Source: a bacterium (lineage in GTDB: Bacteria > Myxococcota_A > UBA9160 > UBA6930). From it: a stretch of DNA of 45,326 bases. The position numbers and the translations under genes are program-made. Positions 36,740 through 45,164 of this stretch are shown here, one piece after another; positions within the stretch are counted from its first letter, which is position 1, and every line of letters starts with the position of its first letter. The stretch covers positions 1 to 45,326 of the forward strand of contig JAAETT010000437.1 of the NCBI GenBank assembly GCA_024228115.1, read 5' to 3'. The notes under the pieces were generated by a model. It was given only the letters and a program-made list of their open reading frames with translations. It was not told the origin of the DNA and did no database searches.

Positions 36740-37324
36740 GTGGAGCTGCTCGTTGATCGCTTGACCGAGGACCCGAGTGAGCTCGAGTTCGCGGGCTCGG
36801 CCGATTGGCTGGCCACGAGCGCCGGAGATCCTGCGCTCGGCAAGGCCCTGGTGGCACCGGTTCGTTTCAGCATCCAAGCCCACTGTATGAGGGAGAACCT
36901 CTACCTGGAGGGGGTCGCCGAGGCAGAATTCGAGCTCGGGTGCGGTAGGTGCCTGGAACGCTATCGTCAGCCGGTCCGTGAGCCTTTCCGGTTGGTGCTC
37001 GAGCCTGCCGGGGCCCGGGTTCCCGCCGATCCGGAGGGTGCCCTTGCCTTGGCACGTGACGGCCTGGTGCTCTCCGAAGAGCTCGAGGCCGGATGGTTTC
37101 GCGGTAGTGAGGTCCAGCTCGACCATTTCCTGCAGGAAGTGGTCACCGCCGGTCTCCCGCAGAAGCCCCTGTGTCGTGAGGAGTGCGCCGGTCTCTGTCC
37201 CAGCTGTGGAATCGACCGAAATGTCGAAACCTGTGATTGCCGGGAGGAGCAGCCCCATTCGCCCTTCGCAGCCCTGGCCGGTCTTCGAGACCGGTTGGCC
37301 TCGAAGGAAGGAGAGTCCAAATGA
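36740..37324 (+). CDS. YceD/DUF177 family protein
   Basis: 194 residues. The conserved LGCGRCLERYRQPV segment (about 57-70), the acidic middle and the C-terminal Cys cluster (LCREECAGLCPSCG...CDC) are typical of the DUF177/YceD family, almost always encoded before rpmF and linked to 23S rRNA or fatty-acid gene control. GTG 36740 is chosen because AAGAGG lies 9 nt upstream; ATG 36677 would add 21 atypical residues. It overlaps rpmF by ATGA. The Cys cluster could bind zinc. Confidence 0.9.
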   Translation: MELLVDRLTEDPSELEFAGSADWLATSAGDPALGKALVAPVRFSIQAHCMRENLYLEGVAEAEFELGCGRCLERYRQPVREPFRLVLEPAGARVPADPEGALALARDGLVLSEELEAGWFRGSEVQLDHFLQEVVTAGLPQKPLCREECAGLCPSCGIDRNVETCDCREEQPHSPFAALAGLRDRLASKEGESK

Positions 37325-37503
37325 TCGTTCCCAAACGTCGAACCTCGAAATCGCGGCGCAACAAGCGACGCAGCCATCACGCGCTGGATGCGCCCGCAAA
37401 ATCCGTCTGCCCGTCGTGCGGCGCGCCGAAGGCGCCTCACCGCATTTGTGGGCAATGCGGTGTGTATCGTGACCGCACGGTGATCGAGACGGACGAGGAG
37501 TAG
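37321..37503 (+). CDS. rpmF: Ribosomal protein bL32
   Basis: 60 residues of the large-subunit protein L32: a basic N-terminal half (VPKRRTSKSRRNKRRSHH) and a zinc ribbon with four Cys (CPSCGAPKAPHRICGQCG), so this is the zinc-binding form. It is joined to the YceD gene by an ATGA overlap, and fabD follows after 5 nt, a common bacterial order except that plsX and fabH are absent here. Confidence 0.97.
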   Translation: MIVPKRRTSKSRRNKRRSHHALDAPAKSVCPSCGAPKAPHRICGQCGVYRDRTVIETDEE

Positions 37504-37508
37504 CCTCG

Positions 37509-38450
37509 GTGCTGGCGCTTCTGTTTCCAGGCCAGGGCTCCCAGGAGGTTGGTATGGGCAAAGACGCCTATGCCACGTCTCCTGCCGCGCGCGCGGTCTT
37601 CGAAACCGCCGACCAGGCCCTGGGTTTCTCGCTTTCGAAGCTCTGCTTCGAGGGGCCTCTGGAAGAGCTTCGCCGCACCGAGAATCAGCAGCCCGCCATC
37701 CTCGCCACCTCCATAGCGTTGTTGCGTTCCCTCGAAGAACGCATGTCCGTGGTCCCATCGTTCGTGGCGGGCCACAGCCTCGGCGAGTACACCGCGCTGG
37801 TCGCCGCGGAGGCGTTGGCCCTCGAAGATGCCGTGAGGCTGGTTCACGCACGCGGCCGCTTCATGCAGGAGGCGGTGCCGGAAGGGCAGGGCGCCATGGC
37901 TGCCATCCTTGGTGGAAGTGCCGAGACGGTGGCTGGCGCGTGTTCCGAGACTGCGGAACGGACTGGCCAGGTCGTAGTGCCCGCCAATTGGAACTCGCCG
38001 CAGCAGACGGTGATTGCCGGCCACGCCGCCGCCGTCGAGCAGGCTTGTGAGCTTGCCAAGGAGCGGGGGGCGAAACGTGCAATCGCATTGCCGGTCTCGG
38101 CACCTTTTCACTGCAGCTTGATGGAGCCCGCCGCCGACAAGCTCGCGGCCGAGCTTGCTCAGGTGCGTTTCTCTGCTCCGACCGTGCCGGTCGTGACGAA
38201 TGTCGAGGCTGAGCCGAATTCGGAGGCCGCCCGGATTCCCGAGTTGCTTCGCCGCCAGGTCACGGCCGCCGTGCGCTTTACCGAGACGGTGCAACGCCTC
38301 GTCGCGCTTGGCGTCGATCGCGTGCTCGAGGTGGGGCCAGGGCACGTACTCTCCGGGCTCGTGGCCCGGATCGACCGCAAGATCCAACGTTCGAGCGCGA
38401 GCGGCATCCAAGAGATCGACGAAGTCGCCGCAGCAACCACCGCTGGGTGA
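37509..38450 (+). CDS. fabD: Malonyl-CoA:ACP transacylase
   Basis: Moves malonyl from CoA to acyl carrier protein to feed fatty acid elongation. The 313 residues show GQGSQ (9-13), the nucleophile Ser90 in GHSLGEYTALVAAEAL, and the catalytic His in APFHCSLM. The GTG start has GAGGAG 9 nt upstream, overlapping the rpmF end. acpP follows after 15 nt. Confidence 0.96.
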   Translation: MLALLFPGQGSQEVGMGKDAYATSPAARAVFETADQALGFSLSKLCFEGPLEELRRTENQQPAILATSIALLRSLEERMSVVPSFVAGHSLGEYTALVAAEALALEDAVRLVHARGRFMQEAVPEGQGAMAAILGGSAETVAGACSETAERTGQVVVPANWNSPQQTVIAGHAAAVEQACELAKERGAKRAIALPVSAPFHCSLMEPAADKLAAELAQVRFSAPTVPVVTNVEAEPNSEAARIPELLRRQVTAAVRFTETVQRLVALGVDRVLEVGPGHVLSGLVARIDRKIQRSSASGIQEIDEVAAATTAG

Positions 38451-38465
38451 GAAGAGGGGGTTCCC

Positions 38466-38705
38466 ATGGGATTGGAAGAACGCGTCGGAGAAATCATCGT
38501 CGAGCAGCTCGGCGTCACGGCCGAGGAGGTCGTGCCCCAGGCATCGTTCATCGATGATCTCGGCGCCGATTCGCTCGACATCGTCGAGCTCGTGATGGCG
38601 ATGGAGGAGGCCTTCGACGTCGAGATTCCGGATGAGGACGCGGAGAAGATCCAGACGATCGGCTCTGCGGTTTCCTACATCAAGGGCAAGCTCGGCAAGG
38701 AGTAA
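38466..38705 (+). CDS. acpP: Acyl carrier protein
   Basis: A 79-residue acidic four-helix protein with the phosphopantetheine attachment Ser36 in [16 protein letters not shown]. It carries growing fatty acyl chains between FabD, FabF and the other FAS-II enzymes. AGAGGGGG precedes the ATG. Flanked directly by fabD and fabF; fabG, which usually sits between fabD and acpP, is absent. Confidence 0.98.
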   Translation: MGLEERVGEIIVEQLGVTAEEVVPQASFIDDLGADSLDIVELVMAMEEAFDVEIPDEDAEKIQTIGSAVSYIKGKLGKE

Positions 38706-38714
38706 CAAGGGACC

Positions 38715-39965
38715 ATGACCCCGGACGCCGCTGCGTGCCGGGTGGTCGTCACAGGTCTTGGCTGCGTGACCCCACTCGGCCCCGACGTCGCTTCCAGCTG
38801 GAAGGCGGCGTTGGCGGGGACGTGTGGCATCGTTTCGCTGCCCGAAAGCGATGAGCGGCTTCCGTCACGGATCGCCGCGCCCGTCGCGGGCGAATTCGAT
38901 GTGGGTGATCTACATCCCAAGGAGCGTCGCCGCTACGACCGAGCCATTCTGTTGGCCCTGGCCGCGGCCCGCGAGGCGATGGCCGACGCTTCCCTGGCAG
39001 ATGCAGCGGATCCGGATCGCGTGGGCGTTGCGATCGGCTCGGGCATCGGGGGCATTGGCACCCTGCTCACCAACCATCGCACCTATCTCGAGAAGGGCCC
39101 TCGGCGCGTCTCTCCATTCTTCATCCCGATGACCCTGGCCAACATGCCGAGTGGTGTCGTCGCCATCCGTCACGGTCTGCGAGGCCCCAACCTTTGCCAT
39201 GTGACGGCCTGTGCGTCAGCGGCGCATTCGATCGGCGAGGCAGCTCGGGCGATCCGGAGCGGAGAAGTGGACGCCATGCTGGCGGGCGGTACGGAAGCGG
39301 CCATCCTCGATCTCGTGTTGGCTGGCTTCGGCAGCATGCAAGCGCTCTCGAAGCGCAACGAGGAGCCCCAGCGGGCCAGTCGGCCATTCGATGCGGATCG
39401 AGATGGGTTCGTGTTGGGCGAAGGTGCTGCCGTGCTCGTCCTGGAATCCGAGGCCCATGCCAGGGCGCGTGGTGCGCATATCCACGCCGAACTCGCGGGC
39501 TACGCGGCTTCGGGCGACGCGGCTCAATTGGCGGCGCCGGATGTCAGTAGCGGAGGCGCGATCCGCTCGATGCGAGGGGCTCTGGCTGACGCGAAGCTCG
39601 AACCCGAGGCCGTCGGACACATCAACGCGCATGCCACCAGTACGCCCGCTGGCGATGTGGTGGAGGTCGAATCGATCCGGCACGTGTTCGGCGAGCATAC
39701 CGACGGCGTCGCCGTATCGGCGACCAAGGGGATGACCGGCCATCTCCTGGGAGCGGCAGGGGCTGTGGAGGCGATATTCTCCGTGAAGGCCCTCCAGGAC
39801 GGGTTGCTTCCGCCGACGATCAACCTGGACCGGCCGGATCCGGCTTGTGTCCTGGACCATGTGGATGGGAAAGCGCGTGCGGCGGACGTTCGTGTGGCAC
39901 TCTCCAACTCATTCGGCTTCGGCGGCGTGAACGCTGCCCTGGTCTTTCGGAAATGGGAGGCGTGA
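38715..39965 (+). CDS. fabF: 3-oxoacyl-ACP synthase II
   Basis: Condenses malonyl-ACP with acyl-ACP. The 416-residue thiolase-fold enzyme has the Cys-His-His triad at Cys166 ([10 protein letters not shown]), His306 (NAHATSTP) and His343 ([11 protein letters not shown]), which mark KAS I/II. AAGGAG lies upstream of the ATG. Its TGA overlaps the ATG of the rpiB-glyA fusion by one base. Confidence 0.97.
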   Translation: MTPDAAACRVVVTGLGCVTPLGPDVASSWKAALAGTCGIVSLPESDERLPSRIAAPVAGEFDVGDLHPKERRRYDRAILLALAAAREAMADASLADAADPDRVGVAIGSGIGGIGTLLTNHRTYLEKGPRRVSPFFIPMTLANMPSGVVAIRHGLRGPNLCHVTACASAAHSIGEAARAIRSGEVDAMLAGGTEAAILDLVLAGFGSMQALSKRNEEPQRASRPFDADRDGFVLGEGAAVLVLESEAHARARGAHIHAELAGYAASGDAAQLAAPDVSSGGAIRSMRGALADAKLEPEAVGHINAHATSTPAGDVVEVESIRHVFGEHTDGVAVSATKGMTGHLLGAAGAVEAIFSVKALQDGLLPPTINLDRPDPACVLDHVDGKARAADVRVALSNSFGFGGVNAALVFRKWEA

Positions 39966-41668
39966 TGGGGGATCCGATTCTACTGGCAGGGGATCATCGA
40001 GGAGTGGAGCTGAAGCAGGCGCTCAAGGAACGCCTGGAGGCGGCCGGCCAGGAGGTCCGCGATCTGGGGCCCACCGGTGACGCATCGGTGAACTACGCGG
40101 AGTTCGTGGCACCGGCGGCACGTGCCGTTTCGGCCGGCGAAGCTTCTCGCGCGATCGTCATCTGTGGGACCGGCCTGGGTGTCACCTACACGGCGAACAG
40201 GTTTCCCCGCGTACGTGCGGCGCTCGTCCACGACGTGGAGACGGCGACGCTGGCCCGGGAGCACAACGATGCGAACGTCCTGGCGCTCTCCGCCAATCGA
40301 ACCGGCGTCGACGACGCTTGGGCGATCGTGAAGGCTTGGCTCGAGGTGCCGTTCGAGGGCGGTCGGCACAGCCTTCGCGTCGAGCAGATCGACAGCCTGA
40401 CCCGGACCCATGACGGCGCATTGATTCGGCAGGATCCGACCATCGCCAATATTCTTCGCCGCGAGGCCGGCCGTCAGGCCCAGGGATTGGAGCTGATCGC
40501 CTCCGAGAACTTCGTTTCCGAGGCCGTGCTCGAAGCCGCGGGCTCCGTGGCCACCAACAAATACGCGGAAGGCTATCCGGGCCGGCGCTACTATGGTGGC
40601 TGCGACGTTCTGGATGAAGCCGAGAACCTCGCGCGGGATCGTGCCAAGGAGATCTTCGGTTCAGACCACGTCAACGTCCAGCCCCACTCGGGCTCTCAGG
40701 CCAACGAGTGCGTCTACCGCGCGGTGCTCGAGGTCGGCGATACGATCCTGGCCATGAACCTGGATCACGGGGGGCACCTCACCCACGGAAGTCCCGTCAA
40801 CTTCTCCGGAATGCTGTATGACATCGTGCCCTACGGCGTCGAACAGGAAACGGAGACGATCGACTACGATGCGCTCCGGGAGCTGGCGAAGAAACATCGT
40901 CCGAAGCTGATCCAATGCGGAGCCACCGCCTACTCGCGGATCATCGATTTCGCGAAGTTCCGCGAGATTGCAGACGAGGTGGGTGCGCTTCTCTTCGCAG
41001 ATATCGCCCACATCGCCGGCCTGGTAGCGACCGGTCATCACCCCACACCGGTCGGCCAGGCCCAGTTGATCGGGACCACCACGCACAAGACGCTGCGCGG
41101 GCCGCGCGGCGGGATGATCCTCTGCGATGGCGAGTTCGCCAAGAAGGTCGACAGTGCGGTCTTCCCGGGTGGCCAGGGCGGGCCCCTGATGCACGTGATT
41201 GCCGGCAAAGCGGTGGCCTTCGGCGAGGCGTTGCAGCCCGACTTCCGCGACTATTGCGGGCAGATCATTGCCAATGCTCGCACCCTGGCGGGCGCGTTGG
41301 CCAAGCGGGGCTTCCGGATCGTTTCCGGCGGAACCGACAACCATCTCTTCCTTCTTTCGCTGGTGGGACGGGAGATTTCGGGCAAGAAGGCCCAGAACGT
41401 CCTGGACGAAGCCGGCATCACCACCAACAAGAACATGGTGCCCTTCGATCCCCGGAAGCCCTTCGTGACTTCCGGTGTGCGGATCGGCACTCCAGCGCTC
41501 ACGACCCGCGGGATGATGGAGCCGGAGATGGAGGTGGTGGCCGATATGCTGGCCCGCGTGCTCGAGAGCCCCGAAGACAAGGCGGTGCTCGAAAGCGTTC
41601 GCGAGGAAGTGGAAGCGCTCTGTGACCGCTTCCCGTTGTATGCCGATCGTTGGCGGTCGACGGTCTAG
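39965..41668 (+). CDS. glyA: RpiB-GlyA fusion: ribose-5-phosphate isomerase B joined to serine hydroxymethyltransferase
   Basis: One 567-codon frame covers two enzymes. Residues 1-150 are RpiB (Asp10-His11, catalytic Cys67 in [16 protein letters not shown], His100 in [12 protein letters not shown], ending at the [12 protein letters not shown] segment). Residues about 155-567 are GlyA ([20 protein letters not shown], and PLP-binding Lys375 in [10 protein letters not shown]). RpiB interconverts ribose- and ribulose-5-phosphate; GlyA makes glycine and methylene-THF from serine. There is no stop between them. An in-frame TTG (codon 153) sits where GlyA would begin but has no ribosome binding site. 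The two genes are often adjacent in related genomes, so fusion by stop loss is likely. GGAGG precedes the ATG. Confidence 0.93.
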   Translation: MGDPILLAGDHRGVELKQALKERLEAAGQEVRDLGPTGDASVNYAEFVAPAARAVSAGEASRAIVICGTGLGVTYTANRFPRVRAALVHDVETATLAREHNDANVLALSANRTGVDDAWAIVKAWLEVPFEGGRHSLRVEQIDSLTRTHDGALIRQDPTIANILRREAGRQAQGLELIASENFVSEAVLEAAGSVATNKYAEGYPGRRYYGGCDVLDEAENLARDRAKEIFGSDHVNVQPHSGSQANECVYRAVLEVGDTILAMNLDHGGHLTHGSPVNFSGMLYDIVPYGVEQETETIDYDALRELAKKHRPKLIQCGATAYSRIIDFAKFREIADEVGALLFADIAHIAGLVATGHHPTPVGQAQLIGTTTHKTLRGPRGGMILCDGEFAKKVDSAVFPGGQGGPLMHVIAGKAVAFGEALQPDFRDYCGQIIANARTLAGALAKRGFRIVSGGTDNHLFLLSLVGREISGKKAQNVLDEAGITTNKNMVPFDPRKPFVTSGVRIGTPALTTRGMMEPEMEVVADMLARVLESPEDKAVLESVREEVEALCDRFPLYADRWRSTV

Positions 41669-41707
41669 ATCGTGATGCATCCCCTCATCGACGAGGTTCG
41701 CTAGATC

Positions 41708-42172
41708 GTGCGCTGCCCCTTCTGCAATGAGGCGAGCAATCGTGTCATCGATTCCCGGCTCTCGCGTGAGGGGCTCGAGATCCGGCGCCGACGCGAGTGT
41801 GACGAGTGCGGAAGACGGTTCACGACCCGGGAGCGGCTCGAATCGGTCTTGCCGAAGGTGATCAAGCACGACGAGCGACGGGAAGAGTGGGACCGTTCGA
41901 AGCTCGAGCACAGCGTGCAGAAGGCGTGTACCAAGCGGCCTGTCAGCGAGAACGCCCTGCAGAGGCTCGTGGATCGGGTCGAGCGCCGCATCTCGGAACT
42001 CGGCGAGGCCGAGGTGGCAACGGATCGCGTCGGGGATGCCGTGCTCGACGAGCTCTCCGGGCTCGACGTGATGGCGGCAGCTCGCTTTGCTTCGGTCTTC
42101 CGGGAATTCGCAAGCGCCGCCGACTACGACGCGTTCTTTGCGACCCTGGACGACGGTCGCGAAGAGGGGTAG
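41708..42172 (+). CDS. nrdR: Ribonucleotide reductase repressor NrdR
   Basis: A 154-residue transcriptional repressor of ribonucleotide reductase genes. The zinc ribbon uses Cys3, Cys6, Cys31 and Cys34 (MRCPFC, CDECGRRF) and is followed by an ATP-cone (about 48-138) that senses ATP/dATP. The start is GTG 41708. Just before it, CTAGATCGTG is repeated (41665-41674 and 41701-41710), which creates a 10-codon minigene between glyA and nrdR. I found no clear NrdR box in the window. Confidence 0.95.
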   Translation: MRCPFCNEASNRVIDSRLSREGLEIRRRRECDECGRRFTTRERLESVLPKVIKHDERREEWDRSKLEHSVQKACTKRPVSENALQRLVDRVERRISELGEAEVATDRVGDAVLDELSGLDVMAAARFASVFREFASAADYDAFFATLDDGREEG

Positions 42173-42181
42173 CCACCCGCC

Positions 42182-43309
42182 ATGGATCCCGAGCGCGCCA
42201 TGCGTCATGCCCTCACACGGGCGCGCGTCCGCCAGGGGCGCACCCATCCGAATCCCGCGGTGGGTGCGGTGGTGTTTCGTGGCGATCAGGTCCTCGGCTC
42301 TGGCGGGACCCGTCCTCCCGGAGGAGCCCATGCGGAGATCGTCGCGCTGGAACGCGCACGCAAGCGCCACGGAAAAGCGGCGCTTCGCGGCGCCTCCTTG
42401 GCGGTGACTCTCGAGCCCTGCCACCACCAGGGGCGGACAGGCCCGTGTACGGCGGCGATTCACGAGGCCGGAATCGCCCGGGTCTTCATCGGCACCGACG
42501 ATCCCCACCCGGCCGTTTCGGGTCGCGGGGTTCGATGGTTGCGGCGCGCAGGAATCCGGGTGCAGCGGGGGGTGATGGAAGAGGCGTGTCGATGGCACCA
42601 CCGCGGTTTTCTCTCGGTTTGTGAGCGAGGTCGACCCTGGGTGGCACTCAAACTCGCCGCGACCCTGGACGGACGCATCGCAACGGGTTCCGGCGAATCC
42701 CGTTGGATTACCGGCGGCGCAGCGCGGGCGCATGTCCACCAGTTGCGCGACAACGTCGATGCCGTGATGGTCGGTTCTGGAACGGCCCTCCGGGATGATC
42801 CGGAACTCACGGTCCGCCGCGACGAGCGGCGCGTTCGTTGCCCGATTCGCGTGCTCGTCGATTCCGAGCTGAAGGTGCCCGTGACGCGGAGCTTGTTTCG
42901 CGACGAGGATGCGAATCTCACCTGGGTGCTTGCGGGCCGCAGCGCTCCGGCGAAACGACGGGCGGCTCGGGAAACCGCGGGCGCTCGTGTCTTGCCCGTG
43001 CCCGGCCGGCGGGGAGCGTTGGATCTACCGCTGGCCCTCGAGGTTCTGGCCCGGAACGGATTGGGGAGCGTCCTGGTCGAAGGTGGGGGTGGCCTGGCCG
43101 CGGCACTGCTCCGCAAGGGCCTGGTCGATGAGCTTCATTGGTTCGCATCACCTTCGCTGCTCGGCGGGGATGCTCGCGAAGCGATCGCCTCCCTCGGTAT
43201 TGCAAAGCTGGCCTCTCGCCCGAGCCTGGCCGTCCGATCCATTCGACGGCTCGGCGAAGACGTGTACGTTCACGGGGTCTTGAGTTCCAATCGCCAGAGT
43301 TCCTCGTGA
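42182..43309 (+). CDS. ribD: Bifunctional riboflavin biosynthesis protein RibD
   Basis: Deaminates and then reduces the pyrimidine intermediate of riboflavin synthesis. The 375 residues have the N-terminal deaminase zinc site (His50-Ala-Glu52, Cys80 and Cys89 in EPCHHQGRTGPC) and the C-terminal reductase domain (about 150-365; LKLAATLDGRIA, GSGTALRDDPELT, VLVEGGGGLAAALL). It starts 9 nt after nrdR and overlaps ribH by GTGA. Confidence 0.96.
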   Translation: MDPERAMRHALTRARVRQGRTHPNPAVGAVVFRGDQVLGSGGTRPPGGAHAEIVALERARKRHGKAALRGASLAVTLEPCHHQGRTGPCTAAIHEAGIARVFIGTDDPHPAVSGRGVRWLRRAGIRVQRGVMEEACRWHHRGFLSVCERGRPWVALKLAATLDGRIATGSGESRWITGGAARAHVHQLRDNVDAVMVGSGTALRDDPELTVRRDERRVRCPIRVLVDSELKVPVTRSLFRDEDANLTWVLAGRSAPAKRRAARETAGARVLPVPGRRGALDLPLALEVLARNGLGSVLVEGGGGLAAALLRKGLVDELHWFASPSLLGGDAREAIASLGIAKLASRPSLAVRSIRRLGEDVYVHGVLSSNRQSSS

Positions 43310-43782
43310 AGACCTATCCCTCGAGCCGGGATGCCGGAGGGTTGCGGGTCGGTGTCGTAGTGTCGCGCTTCAACCCGCTGATTTCTTCGAGGCTGCTCGA
43401 CGGCTGCGTGGCTGAGCTCATGCGCCGTGGCTGTGCCTCGGACGATGTGCACGTCGCCTGGGTGCCCGGGGCGTTCGAGATTCCATTGGCCGCACGCCAG
43501 CTGGCCGGGAGCGGTCGGTACGACGCTCTCATCACGCTCGGGTCCGTGATTCGAGGCGGAACACCGCATTTCGAGTACGTGTGTCGCGGCGTGACGGATG
43601 GTGTTGCCGGCGTGATGCACGAAACCCAGGTGCCGATCGCCTTCGGCGTGCTCACCCTCGATGACATCGATCAGGCTCTGGAGCGAACGGGCGGCAGCCA
43701 CGGACACAAGGGTGCGGAAGCGGCTCTCGCTGCCATCGAGATGGCTTGTCTGCAGCGTGCCGCCGCGGGCCCGCCGTCGTGA
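43306..43782 (+). CDS. ribH: 6,7-dimethyl-8-ribityllumazine synthase
   Basis: Makes lumazine, the penultimate riboflavin precursor; it usually forms a 60-mer or decamer shell. The 158 residues show VVVSRFNPLISSRLLDG, WVPGAFEIPL, GSVIRGGTPHFEYV with catalytic His88, and GVLTLDDIDQALERTG. The start is GTG 43306, overlapping the ribD stop. ribE and ribBA, which normally sit between ribD and ribH in this type of cluster, are missing here. Confidence 0.96.
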   Translation: MKTYPSSRDAGGLRVGVVVSRFNPLISSRLLDGCVAELMRRGCASDDVHVAWVPGAFEIPLAARQLAGSGRYDALITLGSVIRGGTPHFEYVCRGVTDGVAGVMHETQVPIAFGVLTLDDIDQALERTGGSHGHKGAEAALAAIEMACLQRAAAGPPS

Positions 43783-44225
43783 CCGCGGGCCAGGCGGGTC
43801 GTCGGCGCTCGCGTCAGGTCGCCCTGCAGGTGCTCTTCGCCTTCGATCTCGGGGGCCGGAAGAGTCGCGGTGGGCAAGGGGACGCGGACATCGCATTCGA
43901 AACCTTCGCCGACCACTTCGAGCTGCCGCCGGGCGCACGGGCCTTCGCAAAGGACCTGGTCAATGGCGTGATCGTTCATCGGGACGACATCGATGAACGA
44001 ATCACCGCATCGGCTCGGAACTGGCGCCTCGAGCGCATGGCGACCGTGGATCGCAACGTGCTTCGTCTCGCGACCTTCGAGCTCGTGCATCTCGGTACGC
44101 CTCCTCAGGTGGCGATCGATGAGGCTGTCGAACTCGCACGCCAGTTCGGAGGTGACCCCTCTCCGGGTTTCGTCAACGGAGTGCTCGACGCGGTTGCCAT
44201 GGGCCTGGCCGAGGCGGCGTCATGA
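43779..44225 (+). CDS. nusB: Transcription antitermination factor NusB
   Basis: A 148-residue all-helical RNA-binding protein that joins NusE/S10 at boxA for rRNA antitermination. RRRSRQVALQVLFAFDL begins the fold; DRNVLRLATFELVHLGTPPQVAIDEAVELARQFG and FVNGVLDAV are family signatures. GTG 43779 overlaps the ribH stop; ribH-nusB is a widely conserved pair. It overlaps the next gene by ATGA. Confidence 0.96.
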   Translation: MTAGQAGRRRSRQVALQVLFAFDLGGRKSRGGQGDADIAFETFADHFELPPGARAFAKDLVNGVIVHRDDIDERITASARNWRLERMATVDRNVLRLATFELVHLGTPPQVAIDEAVELARQFGGDPSPGFVNGVLDAVAMGLAEAAS

Positions 44226-44860
44226 GCGCCGTCCTTCCGGTGGAGGTTTGTGAAGGCCGTCTCGATCGGATTGGCGCCGATCTGCTGGTGGCACCGTTCT
44301 TCGAGAGCCATCGTCCCCTGCGCGGGCCAGTCGCCCATGTGGATTGGCGATTGTCGGGTCTGCTTTCTGCTGAGCTGATCGCCGGACGCATCAGTGGCGC
44401 CCGAGGAGAAGCGACCCTGCTGATCAGTGCCGGCCGGTTGCAGGTACCGCGCATCATTGCGTTCGGTCTCGGTCCGAAGCCCGGTTTCTCGGAGCGCGAT
44501 CTCGAAGATCTGACCGGGGACCTGATACGGCGCGCCGTTGCGCTCCGGGTTGGGCGCGTGGCGATCGCGCTGCCGGACGAACTCGTGATGGGCTTCCCGA
44601 TCGAGCTGACCAGTGAGGCCGTGGTGCGCGGGGCAGCCGAGGCGCTCCACGCGCAGCCGGCAGCCCTGCACCTGAGGCTCCTGTGTGGCTCGCGTGGCCG
44701 CGACGCCGAGCGCGGCGTGCGAAATGCCGCGAGCCGGGCGGCGGTTCCTGTTCGTCTGGGTAGTGCAGGTCCCGCGACCGGCCAGGCTTCTGGAGGTGAG
44801 AGCGCCGATCGGCTCCGTCCACTGGCTGTTTCTGCCCCGGGGATTTCCCCTATTCGCTAG
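44222..44860 (+). CDS. Stand-alone M17 peptidase N-terminal-domain protein
   Basis: 212 residues. Residues about 8-165 resemble the N-terminal, macrodomain-like half of leucyl aminopeptidases (M17): DLLVAPFFESHRPLRGPVAHVDWRLSGLLS, ISGARGEATLLIS, RLQVPRIIAFGLGP. The catalytic C-terminal half with the metal ligands is absent, so it is not a peptidase. The last 45 residues are Arg/Gly/Ala-rich and atypical. The gene is coupled to nusB by an ATGA overlap. It may be a genuine small family or a truncated aminopeptidase; no catalytic remnant appears downstream before the window ends. Confidence 0.75.
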   Translation: MSAVLPVEVCEGRLDRIGADLLVAPFFESHRPLRGPVAHVDWRLSGLLSAELIAGRISGARGEATLLISAGRLQVPRIIAFGLGPKPGFSERDLEDLTGDLIRRAVALRVGRVAIALPDELVMGFPIELTSEAVVRGAAEALHAQPAALHLRLLCGSRGRDAERGVRNAASRAAVPVRLGSAGPATGQASGGESADRLRPLAVSAPGISPIR

Positions 44861-45128
44861 GCCGACGAGACCGGCTTCATGAGGGCTCTAGCCGCTTGCG
44901 GGGTCCGTTGGTATGCCGGCTTGGGGTTCGCGGGGCTGGTGGGGGGGGGGCGGGTTGGGTGTGAGGGCATCCTTTCATCCTGCGGTGGGGTCTCGCCCGG
45001 CCGACGCGTGGGCGCGGCGCTTTAGTCCGCCTGGGTGGGGCCAAGGTCGGCTTGGGGGCGTGGGTCGGGCGGGCTGTGTACGGGTTCTCGGCTGGATCGC
45101 GGCCGGTAGCGGTGTTCGTCGGTGTTCC
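44861..45128 (+). other. Non-coding stretch with G/T-rich strand and a G10 run
   Basis: I see no gene here. The plus strand is unusually rich in G and T, with ten G in a row at 44941-44950 and repeated GGGTTGGG/GTGGGG-like tracts that could form G-quadruplexes. It separates the nusB operon from the transposase gene and may be transposon-associated flank. Confidence 0.5.
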
Positions 45129-45157
45129 TTGACATCGCATTCAAACAATGCCAATAT
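45129..45157 (+). promoter_or_regulatory. Sigma-70 promoter of the transposase gene
   Basis: TTGACA (45129-45134) and CAATAT (45152-45157) are exactly 17 nt apart in a short AT-rich island. The predicted start is at about 45164, directly before the ATG at 45165, so the mRNA may be leaderless. Confidence 0.65.
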
Positions 45158-45164
45158 CAACACC

